Assembly (NCBI GenBank): GCA_002315795.1
Contig: DCIF01000098.1
Span: 1-11,109, forward strand
Direction of reading: 5' to 3'
DNA from: Bacteroidales bacterium UBA1733
GTDB lineage: Bacteria; Bacteroidota; Bacteroidia; Bacteroidales; UBA3663
Length of the DNA stretch: 11,109 nt
The notes under the pieces are model-generated. The model was not told where the DNA came from and searched no databases. It was given only the letters and a program-made list of their open reading frames with translations. Position numbers and translations under genes: made by a program. Shown in pieces: positions 1-5,637 of this stretch. The stretch's first letter is position 1. Each line of letters opens with the position of its first letter.

Positions 1-69
1 CAAGATGGGCTTGAACCAACGACCCCCTGATTAACAGTCAGGTGCTCTAACCAACTGAGCTATTGAAGC
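1..69 (-). tRNA. tRNA-Asn (anticodon GTT), 3' end cut by window edge
   Basis: On the minus strand the sequence folds as a tRNA. The 5' acceptor strand GCTTCAA begins at 69, followed by TA, a perfect D stem GCTC/GAGC, a perfect anticodon stem CCTGA/TCAGG around the loop CTGTTAA, a 5-nt variable loop and the T loop TTCAAGC. The anticodon GTT lies at 33-35 and reads Asn codons AAC/AAU. Only the first three bases of the 3' acceptor strand (TTG) are inside the window; they pair with CAA of the 5' strand, so about four acceptor bases and the discriminator are missing. The T stem GTTGG/CCATC has one U-U mismatch (positions 19 and 5). Confidence 0.95.
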
Positions 70-113
70 ATTTGCTTAGCGATTAAGATTGCTCTTGTTT
101 CGTTTAGCGGGTG

Positions 114-145
114 CAAAGATAGCGCAAAATTTAATGCATTCCAAA
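114..145 (-). promoter_or_regulatory. Promoter of tRNA-Asn, Bacteroidetes -33/-7 type
   Basis: Reading the minus strand, TTTG (142-145) is followed by exactly 20 nt and then TATCTTTG (114-121). This matches the Bacteroidetes primary-sigma consensus TTTG-N19/20-TAnnTTTG. Transcription would start near 106-109, leaving a leader of about 40 nt before the mature tRNA 5' end at 69. The rest of the gap up to the terminator at 219 is AT-rich and shows nothing else recognisable. Confidence 0.85.
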
Positions 146-218
146 TAATGAAATGACTTTTTAAATATTTCACCTTTTTTACACCTCAAACTAAACCTAT
201 TTGCAATTTTAGGATTAC

Positions 219-256
219 AAAACAAGGCGAATGGAGTCATCCATCCGCCCTGTTTT
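219..256 (-). terminator. Intrinsic terminator of the surE-lpxB-DUF5606 unit
   Basis: The two 17-nt arms are at 219-235 and 240-256, with a 4-nt loop at 236-239. In minus-strand RNA all 17 pairs form, two of them G-U. On the plus strand those two would be A-C mismatches, so the hairpin is built for minus-strand transcription. The stem has a GC-rich core, an A-tract on its 5' side and a run of four U at its 3' end. It begins 12 nt after the DUF5606 stop codon. Confidence 0.85.
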
Positions 257-268
257 ATCTCAATCAGC

Positions 269-685
269 TTATTCTGCAGCCTCTTCTGCTGTCTCTGGCT
301 CTGAGAAATCATCATTTCCAGTTTCAACAAGAAGATTGTACCACTGAATAAATTTCTTAATATCGCCAGCATGCACGCGATCTGCATCATATTCTGGCAT
401 AACCTCAGCAAACCATGAACGTTGAGCATCTGCAGGATCTTTGGTTGTAACAGGAGAAACCTTACCTCCTGTCAGCGCCTTAGCTTTTGCAAAAACAGAA
501 TTCAGAGGCACTTCACCATCTACGGTGTACATGGCAATATCGCCAAGAGAAAGCACCTTATCTCGCTGAAGAGCCGGACAACGACGGCCATCTACCAAAG
601 ATTCACAAATAAGCATGTTCTTACCACGGCTTACAAGACGGTAGAGACCTGGCTTGCCTGAAATGGCTAAAATTCTTTCGATCAT
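269..685 (-). CDS. DUF5606 domain protein, function unknown
   Basis: This 138-residue cytosolic protein belongs to the DUF5606 family, a small conserved Bacteroidetes family of unknown function. I recognise it from the N-terminal pattern ISGKPGLYRLVSRGKNMLI (residues 8-26), the following RDKVLSLGDIAMYT block (41-54) and the DIKKFIQWYNLL block near residue 108. There is no signal peptide or membrane segment. The last 15 residues are almost all acidic or Ala (Glu-rich tail), which is common at the end of family members. It lies 29 nt downstream of lpxB with no promoter of its own visible, so it is probably co-transcribed with surE and lpxB and ends at the strong hairpin at 219-256. The family call is from memory of related proteins. 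The N-terminal half looks like a small beta-rich fold, but I would not assign a role. Confidence 0.88.
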   Translation of the reverse strand: MIERILAISGKPGLYRLVSRGKNMLICESLVDGRRCPALQRDKVLSLGDIAMYTVDGEVPLNSVFAKAKALTGGKVSPVTTKDPADAQRSWFAEVMPEYDADRVHAGDIKKFIQWYNLLVETGNDDFSEPETAEEAAE

Positions 686-714
686 TATTATTATATATTT
701 AAAATGTGTAACAA

Positions 715-1893
715 TTATTTCTTCAATTTATCAAGGATAGCTGCAGCAGCACGAACTGGAGCTCCTTGCGTTCCTAAAATCTGAATCATTCGATCATATT
801 GTGCCAACATTCGGATTCGCTGTTCACTCTGTCCTTGTAATAAAACAAGTTCCTGATGAAGTCGCTGTGCCGTAAACTGATATCCCAAAAGTTCTGTAAC
901 TGCTGGAGAAGCGAGTGGATGATCCTTCGAAAAACCGTCAAGCACCAAATTCACAAGAGACACAAACCGAATATGGCGCAAAAAGAACTTCATCACAGAA
1001 TACACCAACTTTCCTCCTTTAAAACCATAGCAGACCACCTGAGGACAACGGAGATAAGCCGTCTCTAACGTCGCTGTACCACTGGTGACAGCAGCCACCT
1101 CCGCTGCTCGAACCAAATCATACGTCTCACCAAAGACAACTTTTACAGGAGGTACCATACGATACTGACTGATAATCTGGTCGTAAAAATCTTTAGACAA
1201 GGCAGGTGCACCAGCGACAACCAACTGATGACAAGAAAAAGTAGTTGCAGCTTCAAGCATCTTTGGCAGGTTATCTTTGACCTCAGCCTTACGACTTCCA
1301 GGAAGGAGTGCAATAATGCTTTGGTTCGCATTCATCTCATGACGCTGGCAGAAACTATCACGATCGAAAGCCTTTTCGGACAACGGAAACAACTCATCGA
1401 CCGTGGGATTTCCCACATACGTCACCTCATAGCCGCGCTGACGGAACCACTCAACCTCAAAAGGAAGAATACACAAAAGACTATCTACGTACTTGCGGAT
1501 CTGCTTAATTCGATATTCCTTCCATGCCCAGATTTTTGGCGAGATATAATAAAAGATTTTGACAGAAGGCAAGTGTTCCTTGACCCATTTTGCCATGCCT
1601 AAATTAAAACCTGGATAATCGACCAGAATCAGTGCATCTGGCAGGAATTGAGCAATATCATTTTTGCACAACCGCATACCATTCAGAATCTGTGGCAGAT
1701 GTTTAGCAACCTGTACAAATCCCATATATGCCAAATCCTTGTAATGAACAACAAGGTCATCGGCAACAGACGCCATAGCATCTCCACCAAAGAAGCGGAA
1801 CTGAGCTTTCTGATCCTGCGCTTTCAGTTGTCGCATCAGATGAGAAGCATGCAGATCGCCACTCGCTTCACCAGCTATGAGATAATACTTCAT
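715..1893 (-). CDS. lpxB: Lipid-A-disaccharide synthase LpxB
   Basis: LpxB is a family GT19 glycosyltransferase at the inner face of the cytoplasmic membrane. It joins UDP-2,3-diacylglucosamine and lipid X (2,3-diacylglucosamine 1-phosphate) into the tetraacyl disaccharide 1-phosphate of lipid A. The 392 residues are close to the usual 375-395. Motifs in order: AGEASGDLH (7-15), DYPGFN (92-97, the Bacteroidetes version), YYISPKIWAWKEYR (115-128), YVGNPTVDE (159-167), LLPGSRKAEV (196-205) and SGTATLETA (271-279). Asn315, in SLVNL, probably matches the conserved Asn of the C-terminal region. From this Asn to the Glu-Leu-Leu that normally follows I count about nine more residues than in the E. 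coli-type sequence I remember, so a short insertion is likely at 316-330. The start codon overlaps the surE stop by 4 nt (ATGA), indicating translational coupling. A lipid A gene implies a Gram-negative outer membrane. Confidence 0.95.
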   Translation of the reverse strand: MKYYLIAGEASGDLHASHLMRQLKAQDQKAQFRFFGGDAMASVADDLVVHYKDLAYMGFVQVAKHLPQILNGMRLCKNDIAQFLPDALILVDYPGFNLGMAKWVKEHLPSVKIFYYISPKIWAWKEYRIKQIRKYVDSLLCILPFEVEWFRQRGYEVTYVGNPTVDELFPLSEKAFDRDSFCQRHEMNANQSIIALLPGSRKAEVKDNLPKMLEAATTFSCHQLVVAGAPALSKDFYDQIISQYRMVPPVKVVFGETYDLVRAAEVAAVTSGTATLETAYLRCPQVVCYGFKGGKLVYSVMKFFLRHIRFVSLVNLVLDGFSKDHPLASPAVTELLGYQFTAQRLHQELVLLQGQSEQRIRMLAQYDRMIQILGTQGAPVRAAAAILDKLKK

Positions 1894-2732
1894 TCAGATT
1901 CAAAATACTTTAGTTCTGACAGCATAGCATATGACGTATAATCGACATGCTGCGGAACAATAGATATATAACTCTGGCCCAACCAATAGCGATCAGTATC
2001 TGTAGACTCTGGTTCCGAGTTTACATAGACACCTGTAACCTGGAAAGACGCAACACCCTCATTCTCCTCTCCTTCAAGATAGTGGAACTCCTCTTCCCAA
2101 AGACCTTTAGCCTGGCGACACACTCGCACACCTTTGATCTCCTTTGAGAAAGGGATATTGACATTCAGTCCGACACCCAGACGCACAGGCTGCTTCAAAG
2201 ACGTTTCAACAATCGTCTTCACAAATGGCAACGAAGGCTCAAAATCCGCTTCCTGACGATGATCAAGCAACGAGAAACCGATAGAAGGAATTCCAACGAC
2301 ACATCCCTCAAAGACGGCTCCCATGGTACCACTGTACATCACGCATATAGACTCATTTCCGCCATGGTTGATACCAGAGACCAGCAAATCAGGTTTGCGT
2401 TCATTAAAAAGTCGATGAAGTGCAAGTTTGACACAATCTACGGGTGTACCGCTGCATGCATAGATTGCCACATCACCGTCATCACTCAGTCTGGAAAGAG
2501 TGACCGGACGAGTACAGGTAAAACTGGCCGAAAAACCAGAACGAGGAGAATCAGGAGCACAGACAATGACACGACCCAAACCACGCAATACATCAATGAG
2601 ACAATTTATTCCTCTTGCCGCATAACCATCATCGTTGGTCACAAGAATCACCGGACGATCATCAGGTAAAGGAAGCTGGCCATAGCCATCAGCCTCCGGA
2701 TATGTGAATGCCTGAAAAGTACCTTCGTTCAT
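1890..2732 (-). CDS. surE: 5'/3'-nucleotidase SurE
   Basis: SurE is a cytosolic, metal-dependent phosphatase acting on nucleoside monophosphates and, in some bacteria, short polyphosphate. The metal site is visible in this 280-residue protein: NDDGY (Asp34, Asp35), the Ser65 of PRSGFS, and Asn122 in SGINHG. CSGTPVDCVK (93-102) and MYSGTMGAVFEG (132-143) are further family blocks. I place the start at 2732. An in-frame ATG at 2783 lies between the -33 and -7 boxes of the promoter, and one at 2762 directly abuts the -7 box (2764-2771), so neither should be transcribed in full. Even so, about 26 residues precede the first beta strand, which is longer than usual for the family. It is first gene of the surE-lpxB-DUF5606 unit, overlaps lpxB by 4 nt and diverges from parA. 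Confidence 0.93.
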   Translation of the reverse strand: MNEGTFQAFTYPEADGYGQLPLPDDRPVILVTNDDGYAARGINCLIDVLRGLGRVIVCAPDSPRSGFSASFTCTRPVTLSRLSDDGDVAIYACSGTPVDCVKLALHRLFNERKPDLLVSGINHGGNESICVMYSGTMGAVFEGCVVGIPSIGFSLLDHRQEADFEPSLPFVKTIVETSLKQPVRLGVGLNVNIPFSKEIKGVRVCRQAKGLWEEEFHYLEGEENEGVASFQVTGVYVNSEPESTDTDRYWLGQSYISIVPQHVDYTSYAMLSELKYFESE

Positions 2733-2763
2733 TTGCAAATCTATGTCATCTGTTTTGAGCATG

Positions 2764-2794
2764 CAAAGATAATCAAAAATCATGGAATGACAAA
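2764..2794 (-). promoter_or_regulatory. Promoter of the surE-lpxB-DUF5606 unit
   Basis: On the minus strand, TTTG (2791-2794) is followed by 19 nt and then TATCTTTG (2764-2771), a full match to the Bacteroidetes TTTG-N19/20-TAnnTTTG consensus. The expected transcription start is near 2756-2759, giving a leader of about 25 nt before the surE ATG at 2732. The sequence ATTTGCAAAT (2731-2740), a 10-bp palindrome, overlaps that ATG; it may be chance. Confidence 0.85.
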
Positions 2795-2828
2795 AGAAAA
2801 AGTTTCATTTTATGTTTTTTTGGCAGAA

Positions 2829-2858
2829 AGTTATCAACAATGCAGATAGTTATCAACA
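2829..2858 (+). repeat. Two 11-bp direct repeats resembling DnaA boxes
   Basis: AGTTATCAACA occurs at 2829-2839 and again at 2848-2858, a 19-bp period. The core TTATCAACA (2831-2839, 2850-2858) differs from the E. coli DnaA box TTATCCACA by one base. Both copies point the same way and lie between the surE and parA promoters. They could bind DnaA or another regulator of the divergent pair; the sequence alone cannot tell. Confidence 0.5.
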
Positions 2859-2885
2859 TTTTTCTCATAATTTATATAAATATAA

Positions 2886-2916
2886 TTGGAAGCTTGAAAG
2901 AAAAGCATCATCTTTG
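2886..2916 (+). promoter_or_regulatory. Promoter of parA
   Basis: TTG (2886-2888), then 20 nt, then CATCTTTG (2909-2916). This is the Bacteroidetes -33/-7 arrangement with one mismatch, C for T at the first base of TAnnTTTG. Transcription would start around 2921-2924, leaving about 36 nt of leader. That leader is very A-rich and carries two tandem copies of TAAAAGAA (2923-2930 and 2931-2938). Such A-rich leaders replace the Shine-Dalgarno sequence in many Bacteroidetes genes. Confidence 0.65.
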
Positions 2917-2958
2917 CACTCGTAAAAGAATAAAAGAATCAGAAATAAAGATAGAAAT

Positions 2959-3738
2959 ATGGGATTAGTTATTGCAATTGCCAACCAAAAAGGCGGTGTA
3001 GGCAAAACAACAACTGCCATTAACTTAGCAGCTTCATTGGCAACACTCGAAAAGAAAGTATTGCTGATTGATGCTGACCCCCAGGCCAACACGACCAGCG
3101 GACTTGGCATTGACCTCAACAAGGTCAATACCTCGGTTTACGACTGTCTGATTGGAAGTGCATCCGCTCAGGATGCTATCCTTCCTACCTGTGTGGACCG
3201 ACTGGACATCATACCGTCGCGCATCGATCTTGTAGGAGCAGAGCTCGAACTGCTGAACATCGAGAACCGCGAGCAGATGCTCAGAAAGCAGCTTCGTTCA
3301 GTACGTAATCTCTATGATTATATCCTGATAGACTGTTCTCCTTCGCTGGGACTGATTACAGTCAACTGTCTGACCGCATCAGACTCGGTGATCATCCCCG
3401 TACAGGCCGAATATTTTGCACTTGAAGGCATCAGCAAGCTTCTTAATACGATAAAAATTATTAAGTCGAAGTTAAATCCGAAACTGCAGATTGAGGGCTT
3501 CCTGCTGACCATGTACGATGCTCGTCTCCGACTGGCAAATCAGATTTATGAAGAGGTGAAACGTCACTTCCAAAAATTAGTTTTTGACACTGTAATACAG
3601 CGAAATATACGATTAAGCGAAGCACCAAGCTACGGTCTTCCAGCCTTGCTTTATTCGCCGGATTCCAAGGGCTCGATCAACTATATGATGTTAGCACGCG
3701 AGCTGCTTGCCAAGCATCACGACACTATTAAAAATTAA
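2959..3738 (+). CDS. parA: Chromosome-partitioning ATPase ParA (Soj)
   Basis: ParA/Soj is a deviant-Walker ATPase that binds DNA non-specifically as an ATP dimer and, with ParB-parS, moves or positions newly replicated origins. This 259-residue protein has the deviant Walker A KGGVGKTT (11-18, with signature Lys11 and catalytic Lys16), the A' motif LLIDADPQAN (35-44) and Walker B YILIDCSPSL (121-130). It also has the DNA-binding region RNIRLSEAPSYGLP (215-228) typical of chromosomal Soj. There is no N-terminal helix-turn-helix, so it is the short chromosomal type and not a plasmid type Ia ParA. The start ATG follows an A-rich leader. It diverges from surE and is followed by parB. A hairpin terminator and a separate promoter lie between parA and parB, so the two levels may be set independently. 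Confidence 0.96.
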   Translation: MGLVIAIANQKGGVGKTTTAINLAASLATLEKKVLLIDADPQANTTSGLGIDLNKVNTSVYDCLIGSASAQDAILPTCVDRLDIIPSRIDLVGAELELLNIENREQMLRKQLRSVRNLYDYILIDCSPSLGLITVNCLTASDSVIIPVQAEYFALEGISKLLNTIKIIKSKLNPKLQIEGFLLTMYDARLRLANQIYEEVKRHFQKLVFDTVIQRNIRLSEAPSYGLPALLYSPDSKGSINYMMLARELLAKHHDTIKN

Positions 3739-3743
3739 TAAAT

Positions 3744-3778
3744 AACGCGGGTGGTATTTGGATATCTCCGCGTTTTTT
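3744..3778 (+). terminator. Hairpin terminator after parA
   Basis: The outer stem AACGCGG (3744-3750) pairs perfectly with CCGCGTT (3768-3774). An inner stem GGTAT (3753-3757) with ATATC (3762-3766), one pair G-U, closes a 4-nt loop. A run of six T (3773-3778) follows the GC-rich part. It starts 5 nt after the parA stop codon. It overlaps the parB promoter described next. Confidence 0.75.
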
Positions 3779-3788
3779 CGTATCTTTG
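3757..3788 (+). promoter_or_regulatory. Promoter of parB, inside the parA terminator
   Basis: TTTG (3757-3760), 20 nt, then TATCTTTG (3781-3788): an exact match to the Bacteroidetes -33/-7 consensus. The -33 box sits in the terminator hairpin's loop, and the hairpin's 3' arm and T-tract form the spacer. The expected transcription start is near 3793-3796, with a leader of about 52 nt before the parB ATG at 3848. Confidence 0.82.
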
Positions 3789-3803
3789 CAGCGTTCCGAA
3801 ACA

Positions 3804-3823
3804 CGCATGTGCGCGCACATACG
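3804..3823. promoter_or_regulatory. GC-rich palindrome in the parB leader
   Basis: ATGTGCGCGCACAT (3807-3820) is a perfect 14-bp palindrome. Two more pairs match beyond one mismatch, giving 18 of 20 bases symmetric over 3804-3823. It lies between the predicted parB transcription start and its start codon, so it could be a protein operator or form a hairpin in the mRNA. It does not match the usual parS consensus TGTTNCACGTGNAACA, and I found no parS elsewhere in the window. Confidence 0.5.
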
Positions 3824-3847
3824 AGCAACGACATAAAAAACAAAAGA

Positions 3848-4762
3848 ATGAAACCAATTAAAACTGGTCTTGGCAGAGGATTAGATGCCTTGATTTCACT
3901 TGACGATACAGAAAAAGCACTGACTCAGGATACTGCACCCTCTTCGATCAACGAGGTTGAGGTAGAACTGATTCATGCCAATCCTTCTCAGCCGCGTCAT
4001 GATTTTGACGAGCAGGCACTTGAAGACCTGGCTTCATCCATCAGGAGCATTGGCATCATACAGCCGATCACGTTGCGCCAGGAAGAAGATGGCTCCTATC
4101 TGATCATCGCCGGCGAGCGCCGTTATCGTGCTGCTCAGTTGGCCGGTTTGCAGAGTGTACCTGCGTACATTCGCAAGGTGAGCGACGATGCCGTCATGGA
4201 AATGGCGCTCATTGAGAATATACAGCGTGAGGATCTCAACGCCATCGAAGTGGCGCTGGCTTATCAGCAATTACAATCAAGAAACAGTATTACTCAGGAC
4301 GAAGTAGCCAAGCGTGTCGGCAAGAGCCGTGCCACTGTGGCAAACTTCATGCGCTTATTGCGTCTTCCTGCAGAGATTCAGTTAGCATTGAAAGACAAAC
4401 ATCTCAGCATGGGTCATGCCAGAGCTTTACTTGGCATTGAAGACGCCGAGCAGCAAGTCGCCCTCTATCACCTGATTACTGCGCAGGATCTTTCGGTTCG
4501 CAAAGTAGAGAGCCTGGTTCGTGATTTTATCGAAGGTCGCATCCTGGATTTCCGTCAGGACGCAAAGACCTCAACCAAAGCTGCAAAGACAGCAACTCCA
4601 CAAAATGAGTTGTTCGGTATGATGAGCCAGCGTCTCTCAGAGATGTTCAGCGCTAAGGTAAAGATGATCTGTAACGAGAAGGGTCAAGGGAAAATCACCA
4701 TTCCTTTCAAAAGTGACGAAGAACTCCAGCACATCATCGGCCTTCTCGACAAAATAAACTAA
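3848..4762 (+). CDS. parB: Chromosome-partitioning protein ParB (Spo0J)
   Basis: ParB binds parS, loads as a CTP-gated clamp that spreads on DNA, and stimulates ParA. The 304-residue protein has all family parts. GLGRGLDALI (7-16) is the ParA-contacting N-terminal peptide. The CTP-binding domain includes NPSQPRHDFDEQALEDLASSI (from residue 45), GERRYRA (89-95) and ENIQREDLN (123-131). The helix-turn-helix spans about 148-170 (TQDEVAKRVGKSRATVANFMR). A Lys/Ala/Thr linker (239-251) leads to the C-terminal dimerisation domain (253-304). The start is ATG 3848, not the in-frame TTG at 3758: that TTG lies in the terminator loop and promoter -33 box, and the first 30 codons from it read through the promoter. 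The next gene begins 7 nt downstream. Confidence 0.96.
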   Translation: MKPIKTGLGRGLDALISLDDTEKALTQDTAPSSINEVEVELIHANPSQPRHDFDEQALEDLASSIRSIGIIQPITLRQEEDGSYLIIAGERRYRAAQLAGLQSVPAYIRKVSDDAVMEMALIENIQREDLNAIEVALAYQQLQSRNSITQDEVAKRVGKSRATVANFMRLLRLPAEIQLALKDKHLSMGHARALLGIEDAEQQVALYHLITAQDLSVRKVESLVRDFIEGRILDFRQDAKTSTKAAKTATPQNELFGMMSQRLSEMFSAKVKMICNEKGQGKITIPFKSDEELQHIIGLLDKIN

Positions 4763-4769
4763 ACCATCA

Positions 4770-5636
4770 GTGAAAAAAACAGTACTGATCAAAGTATATA
4801 GTTTCTTTCTCATCGTTATGATGAGTCTCTCTCTGAACTGCAACCTTTATGCACAGGCTGTGGCAGACTCTTTGCATACCTCAACCAACCGACTTGCGCG
4901 GGTTTTCAAAGAAGAGTTTTCTGACAGACGAGATTCCATACTGAGAGACTCCATCAAAGTTGATACGATTCCGACGAACGAGAGAATCAGACAAAAGGCT
5001 GACAGCATTCCTCATGACAGCATTGAGGATTTCTTCTATTACGATGATGCCCTTCCGCAATATGAAATGGCCGATACACTCCAAGCTTTCAGCGAAGACT
5101 CTCTGGCTAGTGTCTATGCAAAGAAACTAATGGAGGAAAATCGATTTGACGATTATTTCAAACGTTTCAACCCCTCTCCTGCAAAGGCCGTTTGGTTAGC
5201 AGCACTTTTCCCGGGAGCCGGACAAATCTACAACCGCAAATACTGGAAACTCCCAATCGTATATGGCGGATTCCTTGCGCTGATATATGGCTATAACTTC
5301 AATCAACGCTACTTCAGGACCTACCAGAACGCTTATCGTGACATGGTGACAAACAGTCCGAATGCCAGTTATCTGCAATTCCTTCCAGGTCGTACCATTG
5401 CTGACAAGCAACTCTTTGCCGAGAAGTATCACGACTATCTGCTAAAAACTTTTACGAGCAAAAAAGATACTTACCGCAACTGGCGAGACTACTGTATCGT
5501 AGGTATGATCGGCGTCTATCTCGTAGCCATCGTCGATGCTTACGTTGACGCGGCTCTCTACCATTTTGACATCTCTCCAGAACTCGATGCTTACAACTCG
5601 CCATCCATGATGGTAAGTTATAAAATAGACTTTTAA
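4770..5636 (+). CDS. DUF5683 membrane/envelope protein
   Basis: This 288-residue protein has an N-terminal secretion signal: basic MKKT, a hydrophobic stretch to about residue 22, then a likely signal-peptidase site after NLYAQ near 29. A polar, Asp/Ser-rich region (30-135) follows. The conserved block then begins at AKAVWLAALFPGAGQIYNRKYWK (from residue 138) and runs into a hydrophobic segment (about 160-176); another hydrophobic helix lies at 242-262. The FPGAGQIYN-type motif with KYWKLPIVYGG is the mark of DUF5683, a Bacteroidetes family of unknown function. The start is GTG at 4770, which gives a proper signal peptide; later ATGs inside the hydrophobic core would destroy it. It is packed 7 nt after parB and 1 nt before the lytic transglycosylase gene, suggesting one transcript. 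A cell-envelope role is inferred only from the signal peptide, the helices and this neighbour. Confidence 0.86.
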   Translation: MKKTVLIKVYSFFLIVMMSLSLNCNLYAQAVADSLHTSTNRLARVFKEEFSDRRDSILRDSIKVDTIPTNERIRQKADSIPHDSIEDFFYYDDALPQYEMADTLQAFSEDSLASVYAKKLMEENRFDDYFKRFNPSPAKAVWLAALFPGAGQIYNRKYWKLPIVYGGFLALIYGYNFNQRYFRTYQNAYRDMVTNSPNASYLQFLPGRTIADKQLFAEKYHDYLLKTFTSKKDTYRNWRDYCIVGMIGVYLVAIVDAYVDAALYHFDISPELDAYNSPSMMVSYKIDF

Positions 5637-5637
5637 T

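Noticed and set aside
76..429. Small protein gene on the minus strand between tRNA-Asn and the DUF5606 gene
   Set aside because: The frame overlaps the tRNA promoter and the terminator hairpin and runs antiphase into the well-supported DUF5606 gene; its protein has no recognisable motif.
1228..1602. Plus-strand open frames opposite lpxB and surE
   Set aside because: They are antisense shadows of genes with complete family motifs and have no promoter or conserved features of their own.
3804..3823. parS site
   Set aside because: The palindrome has a GTGCGCGCAC core, not the CACGTG core of parS, and no TGTTNCACGTGNAACA-like word was seen elsewhere in the window.
3758..3847. Upstream TTG start adding 30 residues to ParB
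   Set aside because: The extension begins in the parA terminator loop and reads through the parB promoter; ParB proteins start near the GLGRGLDAL peptide, which fits ATG 3848.
4570..4620. Frameshift or broken region in parB at the Lys/Ala/Thr stretch
   Set aside because: The frame is continuous and the low-complexity stretch is the usual flexible linker before the C-terminal dimerisation domain.
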